Shown in pieces: positions 1-8,702 of a stretch of 51,569 nucleotides of DNA. Positions within the stretch are counted from its first letter, which is position 1. Every line of letters begins with the position of its first letter. A program made the position numbers and the translations under genes. The notes beneath the pieces are model-generated. The model searched no databases. It was given only the letters and a program-made list of their open reading frames with translations, and was not told the DNA's origin. The stretch is from Pseudomonas sp. Fl4BN1 (GTDB taxonomy: Bacteria > Pseudomonadota > Gammaproteobacteria > Pseudomonadales > Pseudomonadaceae): positions 1 to 51,569 of the forward strand of contig NZ_JAAARM010000039.1 of NCBI RefSeq assembly GCF_009908285.1. Direction: 5' to 3'.

Positions 1-192
1 GGGGGAGGGAGTTTGTTCGTGCTCGGCCGGGTTGCGGTCGTGAACCTGAGGCTTCAGGTTTCTTTAAGGAGAAGCGGTTTTGCAGTTGTTGGGGGGGAAT
101 GTGTAGATGTCCGTTGCTGCGGTCACTGGTGGTTTTGTTCTGGGTACATATCCGTTGCTGCGGTTATGGCGACGATTGGTTTCGCTCTTACA

Positions 193-723
<531 letters not shown>

Positions 724-764
724 CCGTCAGGGCGGAACCCTAAGTGGCCGTTACCACAGCAACC

Positions 765-1394
765 TCATCCCTTATCCCCAACCCCCAACTCCAGCAACTG
801 CCCCCGGGTCTCTTCTGCTGACACGTGCTGAATCGCGTGCCACCCCAGCGCCCTGGCCGCCACAATATTCGGCGCATGATCATCAATGAACACCAGTTCA
901 TGGGGCGCAACATCCGGCAACTGCACGCGGATCCGGTTCAATGCCGTCTGATAAATCTCGGCATCAGGCTTGATCTGCCGCTCCTGCCCGGACACCACAA
1001 TGTCGCGAAAACACCGCAGGAAAGGATAATTATCCCAGGCATAGGGAAAGGTCTCCTGGGACCAGTTGGTCAGTCCGAACAGTGGCATCTGCGCTTCATG
1101 CAACTCCTCCAGCAGCGCCACACCGCCGTCCAGCGGCCCCTTGAGCATTTCCGGCCAGCGTCCGTAGTAGGCCTCGATCAACGGCGTATGCTCGGGATGC
1201 TCGGCCACCAGGCTGCGGGTCGCTTCGGCCAGGGGCCGGCCGGCGTCTTGCAGGGTGTTCCAGGCCTGGGTGCAGACGGTGTCGAGGAACCATTGGCGGC
1301 GGTCGTCGTCGGGGATCAGTTGGCGGTACAGGTGGTGCGGGCTCCAGTCGAACAGCACGCCACCAAAATCGAACACCACGGCACGAATCGTCAT
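765..1394 (-). CDS. HAD-family hydrolase (phosphatase, YihX-like)
   Basis: A 209-residue protein of the haloacid dehalogenase superfamily, subclass IA. Motif I is DFGGVLFDW at residues 8-16; the second Asp of the usual DxD is Gly, as in the YihX-type sugar-phosphate phosphatases. Motif II is the LTNWS segment in mid-protein, and motif III/IV are the Lys in QIKPD and the FIDDHAPN acidic pair near residue 170. The start was chosen at the ATG with AGGAAG seven bases upstream; the in-frame extension to 1583 lacks such a site. A cytosolic phosphatase acting on a small phosphorylated metabolite is likely. The substrate cannot be read from sequence. Confidence 0.88.
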   Translation of the reverse strand: MTIRAVVFDFGGVLFDWSPHHLYRQLIPDDDRRQWFLDTVCTQAWNTLQDAGRPLAEATRSLVAEHPEHTPLIEAYYGRWPEMLKGPLDGGVALLEELHEAQMPLFGLTNWSQETFPYAWDNYPFLRCFRDIVVSGQERQIKPDAEIYQTALNRIRVQLPDVAPHELVFIDDHAPNIVAARALGWHAIQHVSAEETRGQLLELGVGDKG

Positions 1395-1563
1395 GAACAC
1401 TTCCTGTTGAGCGGTTGTGGGCCAGGGCGTCATCCTGCGACGCTGCGCTGCGCAGCGCAATGCAATTTGCCGGTGACCATTGGTCCGCTGGCCGGCACCC
1501 TTGGAACGGATCGCGATCCAACGCCTGTACCCGTCCTTTTGCGGGCTAGCACAGGAGCTGACC

Positions 1564-1770
1564 ATGGCTGCCAAGAACCCCACGGGGCCGTGCTCGTCCG
1601 AGCACGCCTCGAATCATCATGACCCGGGTTTCGACCCCGATTCGCCAGACCTGGCCGACCCCCAGGTCGATCCGGTAGGCCCGGCCAGGGCACCCCTGGA
1701 CCGCCCTGAACCCGAGCGCCGGCGCAAACGCTCGCGGGCCTACGATCCCCTGGCCAACCTGAGGAAATGA
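1564..1770 (+). CDS. Small proline/aspartate-rich hypothetical protein
   Basis: A 68-residue protein preceded by AGGAG five bases before the ATG. It is rich in Asp and Pro in the middle (DPGFDPDSPDLADPQ) and ends in a basic stretch (ERRRKRSRAYDPLANLRK). There is no signal peptide or membrane segment. It is transcribed divergently from the HAD gene and just ahead of the next small gene. The family is not recognised; the good ribosome-binding site and lack of a better frame support it. It looks intrinsically disordered. Confidence 0.55.
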   Translation: MAAKNPTGPCSSEHASNHHDPGFDPDSPDLADPQVDPVGPARAPLDRPEPERRRKRSRAYDPLANLRK

Positions 1771-1865
1771 CCGCGGCACGCCGACATGCGGCCGTCGCCG
1801 GGCCGTTCTGCGGGTGTAAGGTAAAACGGCCAAGCCCCAGGCACGCTGACAAAAAGGAGGTGTCC

Positions 1866-2051
1866 ATGAGTACGCCGCTGCTGAACAAGTTGCAGATCAA
1901 CGGTTATCAGGTATTGAGCGTCAACCACGGCCCCTGGAAGGTCTGCACAGCGGGTGACCGGCTCGCCACTTTCGGCACCCGGGAAGAAGCCCTGGCCTTT
2001 GCTGCCGCCTTGCCGGTGCGCAGGGCGTCACCGGCCACCCAGCATCGATAG
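1866..2051 (+). CDS. Small conserved protein, possibly DUF2188-like
   Basis: A 61-residue protein with a strong AAGGAGGT site five bases before the ATG. The core, GPWKVCTAGDRLATFGTREEALAF, resembles the short DUF2188 fold: a Trp-x-Val strand, a second strand, then a helix beginning TREEALAFA. The resemblance is weak and from memory. It is followed closely by an intrinsic terminator, so it is the last gene of a short + strand unit with the 1564-1770 gene. Function unknown. Confidence 0.65.
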   Translation: MSTPLLNKLQINGYQVLSVNHGPWKVCTAGDRLATFGTREEALAFAAALPVRRASPATQHR

Positions 2052-2061
2052 CGTCCGGCAG

Positions 2062-2092
2062 AAAAAAGCCCCGATCGGTGCGGGGCTTTTTT
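2062..2092 (+). terminator. Rho-independent terminator
   Basis: AAGCCCCG / CGGGGCTT stem with loop ATCGGTG, preceded by an A-run and followed by a T-run of six. The flanking A and T runs would let it work in both directions, which fits its place between the + strand small gene and the converging membrane-protein operon. Confidence 0.9.
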
Positions 2093-2118
2093 GTGTCCGG
2101 GCTGCTGCCAGCGGCGGG

Positions 2119-2733
2119 TTAGTCGACAATCACCGGCTCGTTCGGATCATCGCTCAGGCACACGGTCAATTGCTCCCCGGCTTTGTTGAACGCGCAGCGG
2201 GGCAGGGATTGCTGCTTGATGAAGCTCAGCGGTGGCAGGATGAACGCCGCCGCCAGGACCAGCGCCCACAGGGTTTGCAGAAACAGCACATCGGCGCTGG
2301 TGGCGGCGGGCCGTGAGACGAGGCGTCGGCGCCAGTAGAAGTACAGGCCGCTGATAACGAACAGGCACACGATGCCCATCATGTAGTCCAGTTCCCAGTC
2401 CTGGGGGCTGAAGGAGCGGCTGCCATCTTCATCATCCGGGTAGGTGAGCCGCCACCAGGCCCCCAGCAGCAAGGGCACGAGCCCGGCCATCAGCCAGGCC
2501 ATGCGCGCGCCGGGCATCCGGGTCAGCAGGGCCAGGACCAGGCCGATCAGGCACAGTACCCAGGCAAACAGGTACAGCTGAAAACCCATGGCGCCGCCGA
2601 ACAACGTGCCGCTGACATCCCGCGGTTGCATCATTTGCACGTCGCACAACAGCATCACCGACAGCGGGATGGCGACGACGATCCAGCACAGGGGGCGGTA
2701 CAGCCACAACCACAGGGTAAACAGGCGAGACAT
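2119..2733 (-). CDS. Membrane protein, tandem paralog 1 of 3
   Basis: A 204-residue protein with about four transmembrane segments (residues about 12-32, 48-70, 74-92, 118-136) and a fifth hydrophobic stretch near 155-172. It shares its whole length with the next two genes: a start of MSRL-x-T-x-W-x-x-LY-x-PLCWI, the motif RDVSGTLFGG, MPGAR, WWRLTYPDD, and a tail LPRCAFNKAGEQLTVCL ending VIVD. The ATG was set at the position conserved among the three; an upstream ATG at 2745 is possible. It is the last and most diverged gene of the array. The conserved Cys-containing tail after the last membrane segment is distinctive. Function unknown. Confidence 0.8.
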   Translation of the reverse strand: MSRLFTLWLWLYRPLCWIVVAIPLSVMLLCDVQMMQPRDVSGTLFGGAMGFQLYLFAWVLCLIGLVLALLTRMPGARMAWLMAGLVPLLLGAWWRLTYPDDEDGSRSFSPQDWELDYMMGIVCLFVISGLYFYWRRRLVSRPAATSADVLFLQTLWALVLAAAFILPPLSFIKQQSLPRCAFNKAGEQLTVCLSDDPNEPVIVD

Positions 2734-2783
2734 GGGCACACTCATCAAGGTCGAGAAAAGGAGGAATGAAGTCAGGGGGACGC

Positions 2784-3389
2784 TCAGTCGACAATCACCC
2801 GGGTGCCAGGGCCCAGGCATAGGCTCAACTGATTGCCGGCCCGGTCGAAGGCGCAATAGGGCAGGGGCTTGCGGGTGATGGCCTGCAGCGGTGGAAGGAT
2901 GAAGGCCGCCCCCAGCACCAGGGCCCACAGGGTCCGTAACAACAGCGCATTGCGATTGGCGGGCGGGCGCGGCTTGAGCCGCTGCTGGCGCAACAGATGG
3001 ACGCCGCTGTAGACCAGGGCAAAGCCGAAGACCATCACATAGTCCAGCTCCCGGGCCTGGATGCTGAAGATCAGGTTGCCGTCGTAATCATCCGGGTAGT
3101 TGATCCGCCACCACAGGCCCAGCAGCAGTTGCACCAGCCCGGCGACGATCCAGGCCAGGCGCGCGCCAGGTACCCGGGTCAGCAGAGCCAGCACCAGACC
3201 CAGGACGCTGAGGGCCCAGCCGCCCAGGTACATCAGAAAGCCGATGGAACCGCCGAACAGGGTGCCGCTGACATCCCGGGGGACGATCAGGTGCAGGTTG
3301 CAATGGATCATGGCGGCCAGCGGCGCGGCGACGGCGATCCAGCACAGCGGGTAGTAGAGCCGGGACCAGAAGGTGTTCAGGCGGGACAT
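2784..3389 (-). CDS. Membrane protein, tandem paralog 2 of 3
   Basis: A 201-residue multi-pass membrane protein, closely related to the 3439-4047 gene (same WWRINYPDDYDGNLIFSIQARELDYVMVFG core) and less so to the 2119 gene. The C-terminal tail again has CAF-x-x-AG-x-QLSLCL and ends RVIVD. A weak ribosome site precedes the conserved ATG; a TTG 15 bases further upstream is in frame. The spacing to both neighbours is about 50 bases and the intergenic segments are themselves similar, which points to tandem duplication of gene plus leader. Function unknown. Confidence 0.8.
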   Translation of the reverse strand: MSRLNTFWSRLYYPLCWIAVAAPLAAMIHCNLHLIVPRDVSGTLFGGSIGFLMYLGGWALSVLGLVLALLTRVPGARLAWIVAGLVQLLLGLWWRINYPDDYDGNLIFSIQARELDYVMVFGFALVYSGVHLLRQQRLKPRPPANRNALLLRTLWALVLGAAFILPPLQAITRKPLPYCAFDRAGNQLSLCLGPGTRVIVD

Positions 3390-3438
3390 GGGCAAACTCG
3401 GCAAGGTGGAGAAAAGGCAGAAAAGGGTGGGGTGGCGC

Positions 3439-4047
3439 TCAGTCGACTATCACCCGTTCCTCCGGGGTGCCCAACAGGCACGCGCTCAGTTGCTCGCCGG
3501 CCTTGTTGAAGGCGCAGTGGGGCAGGGGCGGCTTGCTGGCATTGACCAGCGGCGGGATGAAGAAGCCCGCCAGCAGCAGCGCCCACAGAGTCCGCAGCGC
3601 CAGTTCATGGGCGTTGGCGTGGGGCCGCGGCTTGAACCGCTGCTGGCGCAACAGGTAGATGCCGCTGTAGGCCAGGGCGAAGCCGAACACCATCACATAG
3701 TCCAGTTCCCGGGCCTGGATGCTGAAGGTCAGGTTGCCGTCGAAATCGTCCGGGTAGTTGATCCGCCACCACAGGCCCAGCAGCAACTGCACCAGCCCGC
3801 CGATGATCCAGGCCAGGCGGGCGCCGGGCACCCGGGTCAGCACGGCCAGGCCCAGGCCGATGACGCTGAGGGCCCAGCCGCCCAGGTAGAGCATGAAGTC
3901 CATGGAGCCGCCGAACAGCGTACCGCCGACTTCCCGGGGCACGACCAGGTGCAGGTTGCAACGGATCATGCTGGCCAACTGTGCGGCCACGGCGATCCAG
4001 CACAGGGGGTAGTAGAGCCGGGACCAGAAGGTGTGCAGGCGGGACAT
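3439..4047 (-). CDS. Membrane protein, tandem paralog 3 of 3
   Basis: A 202-residue multi-pass membrane protein, first in transcription order of the three. It has the family marks: MSRLHTFWSRLYYPLCWIAVA at the start (first 19 residues match paralog 2 almost exactly), WWRINYPDDFDGN in the loop before the acidic ARELDY segment, and CAFNKAGEQLSACL near the end with terminal VIVD. The first hydrophobic segment could serve as a signal anchor. No catalytic motif was seen. The family is not one I can name. Confidence 0.8.
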   Translation of the reverse strand: MSRLHTFWSRLYYPLCWIAVAAQLASMIRCNLHLVVPREVGGTLFGGSMDFMLYLGGWALSVIGLGLAVLTRVPGARLAWIIGGLVQLLLGLWWRINYPDDFDGNLTFSIQARELDYVMVFGFALAYSGIYLLRQQRFKPRPHANAHELALRTLWALLLAGFFIPPLVNASKPPLPHCAFNKAGEQLSACLLGTPEERVIVD

Positions 4048-4148
4048 GGGCAAACTCGAAGTGGGTGATTCGGCCCCGGGCCATGGCCGGAAGCTGCGGG
4101 ATTCATGGGTGTCGGGCAGGGCCGGGGCCGCTGCGCAATGGGGGCCAG

Positions 4149-4562
4149 TCAGCTGAAAAGCAGCAGGGTGCCGGCACTGAACAGCACCAGCGCGATGCTG
4201 ATGCCTGCCAGGGGAATGCGAAACCAGTAACGGATGGCCAGGACCCAGAGGCTGGCGAGAAACCCCAGGCCGATCAGCAGCAGGCCACGGGCTTCCTGCA
4301 GCAGCGCCGGGTGTAGCCAGGCCAGGTAGCCGTAGACCAGGCCGAACAGCATGGCCCCCAGGCTATGGCTGGCGTTGAAGCCGACCCAGGCCCGCCACAG
4401 GCTGGTCTGGCGGGTGATCATCGGCGACACCTGGCGCATGCGTTCGGCCAGGGCCGGATCACGGGGCTGGAATTTGTCGGTGGCGAAGGTGTAGATCAGG
4501 TGCAGGGTGCCGAGCAGCAGCACGATGGCTGAGCTGGCGATGATCAGGGCGGGGGCCAACAC
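4149..4562 (-). CDS. Four-helix membrane protein (LIC_13387-like)
   Basis: A 137-residue protein beginning with GTG, preceded by AAGGAAG at a good distance. Four hydrophobic segments are visible (residues about 4-24, 62-82, 90-108, 114-134). The loop between the first two carries RMRQVSPMITRQTSLWRAWVGFNASHSLG, and the WxGFNxSHSxG motif recalls small membrane proteins annotated as LIC_13387 family. It is co-oriented with the three downstream membrane paralogs, about 100 bases away. Role unknown. Confidence 0.75.
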   Translation of the reverse strand: MLAPALIIASSAIVLLLGTLHLIYTFATDKFQPRDPALAERMRQVSPMITRQTSLWRAWVGFNASHSLGAMLFGLVYGYLAWLHPALLQEARGLLLIGLGFLASLWVLAIRYWFRIPLAGISIALVLFSAGTLLLFS

Positions 4563-4683
4563 GTTTCTTCCTTGGGCGGTGTCCGGGTGCGCGGAGTATG
4601 CAGCGGCGCCCGAGGTTTTGCACCTGCGGGCGCGGCTTTTTTACCCGCCAGGGGCAGGGCGTTCGGGCGCCCCGCCCAGGGGT

Positions 4684-6456
4684 TCAGAAGTGTTCGGCGT
4701 CGAGGCCGAACAACGAGGAACTGCCGGCGCGGATGCTCTGTTCCAGACTGAGGACGCGCGGCAGCATGCGGCTGAAATAGAAGCGCGCGGTGGCCAGCTT
4801 GGCGCCGTAGAAACCGTCGTCCTCGGAGCGCTTGTGTTCGGCCACCTGAGCCATGCGCGCCCACAGATAGGCGTAGGCCACGTAGCCGAACAGCTGCAGG
4901 TATTCGACGCAGGCGCTGCCCACCGCATAGGGGTTCTGCGCCGCCTGCTCGCGCAGCCAGTCGCTGAGGTCTTCCAGGCGTTGCACTGCGTCCAGCAGCT
5001 CGGCGGCGTAGGCGGCGCCAGGCAGGTAGGCGTAGTCGCGGATCTCGCCGGTGAACAGGCGCAGGGCCACGCCGCCGTTGCCCACCACTTTGCGCCCCAA
5101 GAGGTCCAGGGCCTGGATGCCGTTGGTGCCTTCGTAGATCTGCGCGATGCGCACGTCGCGCACCAGTTGTTCCTGGCCCCATTCGCGAATGTAGCCGTGG
5201 CCGCCGAAGACCTGCTGGCCGAGCACGCAGCTGTCCAGGCCGGTGTCGGTGAAGAACGCCTTGGCCACCGGGGTCAGCAGCGCCACCAGGGCCTCGGCGT
5301 TTTGCCGTTCAAAGGGCTGGTCGGCGAACTTGGCCAGGTCCAACTGCTGGCCGACGTAGCTGGCGAAGGCGCGGCCGCCTTCGGTCATGGACTTCATGGA
5401 CAGCAACATGCGCCGCACGTCGGGGTGAACGATGATCGGGTCGGCGATCTTGTCCTTGGCCATCGGGCCTGCGGGGGAGCGGCTCTGGGTGCGCTCGCGG
5501 GCGTAGGTGCGGGCGTTCTGGTAGGAGTTCTCGGCGCAGCCGATGCCCTGGATGCCGATGGACAGGCGCTCGTAGTTCATCATGGTGAACATCGCCGCCA
5601 GGCCCTTGTTGGCCTCGCCGATCAGCCAGCCGCTGGCGCCGTCGAAGTTCAGCACGCAGGTAGCCGAGGCCTTGATGCCCATCTTGTGCTCGATGGAGCC
5701 GCAGCTCACCGCGTTGGCCGCGCCCAGGTTGCCGTCGGCGTCGACATGAATTTTCGGCACCAGGAACAGCGAGATGCCCTTGGGCCCGGCCGGGGCGTCC
5801 GGCAGCTTGGCCAGCACCAGGTGGATGATGTTCTCGGTCAGGTCCTGCTCGCCGCCGGTGATGAAGATCTTGCTGCCGCTGATGCTATAGCTGCCGTCGG
5901 CCTGGGGTTCGGCGCGGGTGCGGATGATCCCCAGGTCAGTGCCGGCGTGGGCTTCGGTGAGGCACATGGAACCGGCCCAGCGACCTTCGTACATCGGCGG
6001 CAGGTACAGCTGCTTCAGCGCTTCGCTGGCGTGGGCGTCGATGGCCAGGCAGGCGCCGGAACTCAGGGCCGAATACAGGGCGAAGCTGGAATTGGCGGCG
6101 TAGAGCATTTCCTCGAACTGCACCGCGAGCATCTTCGGCATGCCCATGCCGCCGTAGGCCGGGTTGCCGCTCAGGCCGACCCAGCCGCCCTGGATATAGG
6201 TGCTGTAGGCCTCCTTGAAACCGGCCGGGGTGCGCACCTGCCCGGCGTGCCAGCTGGCGCCTTCCTCGTCGCCGCTGCGGTTGAGCGGGGCGATCAGGTT
6301 GGCGGTGACCTTGGCCGCTTCTTCGAGAATCGCCTCGGCGGTGTCGCCGTCCACGGTGTCGGCCAGGGCCGGCAGCCGCGCCCAGAGCTTGGGCGCGTTG
6401 AACACTTCATGCAGGACAAAGCGCATATCGCGCAGCGGAGCGTTGAATTCGGGCAT
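4684..6456 (-). CDS. Acyl-CoA dehydrogenase (DmdC-like long form)
   Basis: A 590-residue flavoprotein of the long acyl-CoA dehydrogenase subgroup that includes AcdA/DmdC (3-methylthiopropanoyl-CoA dehydrogenase). Visible are the N-terminal helical domain, the FAD-contact segment MCLTEAHAGTDLG near residue 155, ITGGEQDLTENI, and the C-terminal catalytic-glutamate region QIYEGTNGIQALDLLGRK. The family introduces a trans-2,3 double bond into an acyl-CoA and passes electrons to ETF. The start was set at the ATG of MPEFNAPLRD, with GAGG upstream. A long complementary ORF on the other strand (4507-6711) is a GC-bias shadow. The neighbouring ligase supports activation then oxidation of a short or medium acid; the substrate is not certain. 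Confidence 0.92.
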   Translation of the reverse strand: MPEFNAPLRDMRFVLHEVFNAPKLWARLPALADTVDGDTAEAILEEAAKVTANLIAPLNRSGDEEGASWHAGQVRTPAGFKEAYSTYIQGGWVGLSGNPAYGGMGMPKMLAVQFEEMLYAANSSFALYSALSSGACLAIDAHASEALKQLYLPPMYEGRWAGSMCLTEAHAGTDLGIIRTRAEPQADGSYSISGSKIFITGGEQDLTENIIHLVLAKLPDAPAGPKGISLFLVPKIHVDADGNLGAANAVSCGSIEHKMGIKASATCVLNFDGASGWLIGEANKGLAAMFTMMNYERLSIGIQGIGCAENSYQNARTYARERTQSRSPAGPMAKDKIADPIIVHPDVRRMLLSMKSMTEGGRAFASYVGQQLDLAKFADQPFERQNAEALVALLTPVAKAFFTDTGLDSCVLGQQVFGGHGYIREWGQEQLVRDVRIAQIYEGTNGIQALDLLGRKVVGNGGVALRLFTGEIRDYAYLPGAAYAAELLDAVQRLEDLSDWLREQAAQNPYAVGSACVEYLQLFGYVAYAYLWARMAQVAEHKRSEDDGFYGAKLATARFYFSRMLPRVLSLEQSIRAGSSSLFGLDAEHF

Positions 6457-6531
6457 TGTAGGAACCTCGGGCAAAAGGAGAGGTTGAGCGGCCGTGGCCG
6501 CATGAATCAACAACGAAAACCCCGCCACCCT

Positions 6532-6613
6532 GTAGGAGCCGGCTTGCCGGCGAAGAGGCCCGCAAGCCTGGCGTCGCATGGGCCGACGCCTTCGCTGGCA
6601 AGCCAGCTCCTAC
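6532..6613. repeat. REPIN (paired inverted REP sequences)
   Basis: A REP of the CCGGC type (GTAGGAGCCGGCTTGCCGGC) faces a REP of the CTGGC type in inverse orientation across about 30 bases. It lies between the dehydrogenase and ligase genes, where the transcript could fold into a large hairpin. Confidence 0.9.
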
Positions 6614-6637
6614 AAGGGCTGGGTAGGTGTATTCAGG

Positions 6638-8260
6638 CTAGAGGTTTTTCGCCATGTCGCGCAGGACGAATTTCTGGATCTTGCCGGTGGAAGTCTTGGG
6701 CAACTGGCTGAAGACCACAGTGCGCGGCACCTTGAAACCGGCCAGATGCTCGCGACAAAAGGCGATGATCTCGGCTTCGCGCACGTCCTGCTGGTCGGCC
6801 TTTAGAGTGACGAAGGCGCAAGGCGTTTCCCCCCATTTTTCGTCGGGCCGGGCCACCACGGCCGCTTCCAGCACCGCCGGGTGGCGATAGAGCACGCCTT
6901 CCAGTTCGATGGTGGAGATGTTCTCGCCGCCGGAAATGATGATGTCCTTGAGCCGGTCGCGGATCTCCACGTAGCCGTCCGGGTGGGTCACCCCCAGGTC
7001 GCCAGTATGGAACCAGCCGCCCTCGAAGGCTTCGGTGGTGGCGCTGGGATTCTTCAGGTAGCCCTTCATCACGGTGTTGCCGCGCATGAAGATCTCGCCG
7101 ATGGTCTGGCCATCCCGGGGCGTCGGTTCGAGGGTTTTCGGGTCGGCCACCATCAGCCCTTCCAGGGTCGGGTAGCGCACCCCCTGGCGCGACTTGATCT
7201 GCGCCCGCTGCTCCAGCGGCAACTCATCCCAGGCCGCGTGCCAGGCGCACAGGGTCACCGGGCCGTAGACCTCGGTCAGGCCGTAGACGTGGGTCACCTT
7301 GATGCCCATTTCCTCCACGGCGCCGATCACCTTGGCCGGTGGCGCGGCCCCAGCCACCATGGCGGTGACCGGGTGGTCGATGGCCGCCTTGGCGGTGTCG
7401 GGCATGTTCACCAGGGCATTGAGCACGATGGGCGCGCCGCACAGGTGGCTGACCTGATGCTCGCGGATCAGGTTGAGGATCTTCTGCGGGTCGACCCGGC
7501 GCAGGAACACATGCACCCCGGCCAGGGCGGTGACGGTCCAGGGGTAGCACCAGCCGTTGCAGTGGAACATCGGCAGGGTCCACAGGTACACCGGGTGGTT
7601 GCCCATGGCCCAGGTCATCTGGTTGCCCAGGGCGTTGAGGTAGGCGCCGCGGTGGTGATAGACCACGCCCTTGGGGTTGCCGGTGGTGCCCGAGGTGTAG
7701 TTCAGGGCGATGGCCTGCCATTCATCCTCCGGCCACTGCCAGGGATACTGCGGGTCGCCCTCGGCGAGAAAAGCCTCGTAGTCCAGGTCGCTGACCGCCT
7801 GGCCTTCGCCGTATTCCGGGTCGTCGACATCGATCACCAGCGGCGGGTGATCAAGCATGGCCACAGCGGCGTGGATCACCTCGTGGAACTCGCGGTCGGC
7901 GATCAGCACCTTGGCTTCGCCGTGGGCCAGCATGAAGGCGATGGCCTCGGCGTCCAGGCGCACATTGAGGGCATTGAGCACGGCGCCGATCATCGGCACG
8001 CCGAAGTGTGCCTCAAGCATCGCCGGAATATTCGGCAGCATCACCGCCACCGTGTCGTTCTTGCCGATGCCGCGTCCGGCCAGGGCCGAGGCCAGGCGCC
8101 GGCAGCGGCTGTAGGTCTGGGCCCAGGTGCGACGGATCGAGCCGTGGATCACCGCCGGGTAATCGGGGTAAACCGCAGCGGTGCGTTCGATGAAGCTCAA
8201 GGGGGAGAGGGCGATATGGTTGACGGCAGACGGCGCCAGGCCTTGCTCGTAGATGGACAT
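6638..8260 (-). CDS. Acyl-CoA ligase (AMP-forming, DmdB-like)
   Basis: A 540-residue adenylate-forming enzyme. The P-loop YTSGTTGNPKG lies near residue 180, the A5 motif HVYGLTEVYGP near 310, the A7/A8 hinge FHTGDLGVTHPDGYVEIRDRLKD near 410-430, and the catalytic lysine segment SQLPKTSTGKIQKFVLR at the C terminus. The family converts a carboxylic acid, ATP and CoA to acyl-CoA. With the downstream dehydrogenase it forms a DmdB/DmdC-like pair for short to medium chain or methylthio acids. The start is the ATG of MSIYEQGLAP; the in-frame extension upstream reads through a REP array and is not coding. Confidence 0.92.
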   Translation of the reverse strand: MSIYEQGLAPSAVNHIALSPLSFIERTAAVYPDYPAVIHGSIRRTWAQTYSRCRRLASALAGRGIGKNDTVAVMLPNIPAMLEAHFGVPMIGAVLNALNVRLDAEAIAFMLAHGEAKVLIADREFHEVIHAAVAMLDHPPLVIDVDDPEYGEGQAVSDLDYEAFLAEGDPQYPWQWPEDEWQAIALNYTSGTTGNPKGVVYHHRGAYLNALGNQMTWAMGNHPVYLWTLPMFHCNGWCYPWTVTALAGVHVFLRRVDPQKILNLIREHQVSHLCGAPIVLNALVNMPDTAKAAIDHPVTAMVAGAAPPAKVIGAVEEMGIKVTHVYGLTEVYGPVTLCAWHAAWDELPLEQRAQIKSRQGVRYPTLEGLMVADPKTLEPTPRDGQTIGEIFMRGNTVMKGYLKNPSATTEAFEGGWFHTGDLGVTHPDGYVEIRDRLKDIIISGGENISTIELEGVLYRHPAVLEAAVVARPDEKWGETPCAFVTLKADQQDVREAEIIAFCREHLAGFKVPRTVVFSQLPKTSTGKIQKFVLRDMAKNL

Positions 8261-8342
8261 GGTTCGGGTACCCGGTGGCTGATTATTAGCTCTATTGGCC
8301 GAGGCTCGGGTGGCGTGTGCTGTGTACCTGGGGGCACCTACT

Positions 8343-8550
8343 GTAGGAGCCGGCTTGCCGGCGAAGGCGCTCTCAAGAACACCTGCGCCTGTAGGAGCCG
8401 GCTTGCCGGCGAAGGCGCTCTCAAGAACACCTGCGCTTGTAGGAGCCGGCTTGCCGGCGAAGGCGTTCTCAAGAACACCTGCGCCTGTAGGAGCCGGCTT
8501 GCCGGCGAAGGCGATCTCACGGGCCCCTTCGCTGGCAAGCCAGCTCCTAC
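8343..8550. repeat. Head-to-tail REP array, 48-bp period, with terminal inverted REP
   Basis: GTAGGAGCCGGCTTGCCGGC begins at 8343, 8391, 8439 and 8487, giving an exact 48-bp period, each followed by a nearly identical spacer (TCTCAAGAACACCTGCGC). A single inverted CTGGC-type REP at 8527-8550 closes the array. ORFs running through it encode REP translations (PAKASAR, PSPASRLLQ) and are not genes. Confidence 0.92.
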
Positions 8551-8646
8551 GCTCAGGTACGCAGCACACCCAGCGAAAGCTCGGTGACTTATCCGGGGTC
8601 TTTTATATACTGTTTGTCGATTGATATGGAAGTACTACCTGAGTTG

Positions 8647-8664
8647 TATAGTATTTATACTATA
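8647..8664. promoter_or_regulatory. AT-only palindrome upstream of the sensor kinase gene
   Basis: TATAGTAT-TT-ATACTATA is a perfect 8-bp inverted repeat ending 38 bases before the kinase ATG. The surrounding 8605-8670 segment is strongly AT-rich compared with its surroundings. It could be a dimeric regulator site or include a -10 element. No clear -35 box was assigned. Confidence 0.45.
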
Positions 8665-8702
8665 TAAAGAGTCCGCCACTCCGGCCCCGAGATTGATCGA
8701 CC

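Noticed and set aside
4507..6711. 734-residue + strand ORF opposite the acyl-CoA dehydrogenase
   Set aside because: Composition is Ala/Gly/Val/His-rich with no motif; it is the complement of a gene with clear family motifs in GC-biased DNA.
8343..8550. CRISPR-like 48-bp array
   Set aside because: The spacers are copies of each other and the repeat is a known REP type.
6881..8587. 568-residue + strand ORF opposite the acyl-CoA ligase
   Set aside because: Shadow frame that also runs through the 48-bp REP array.
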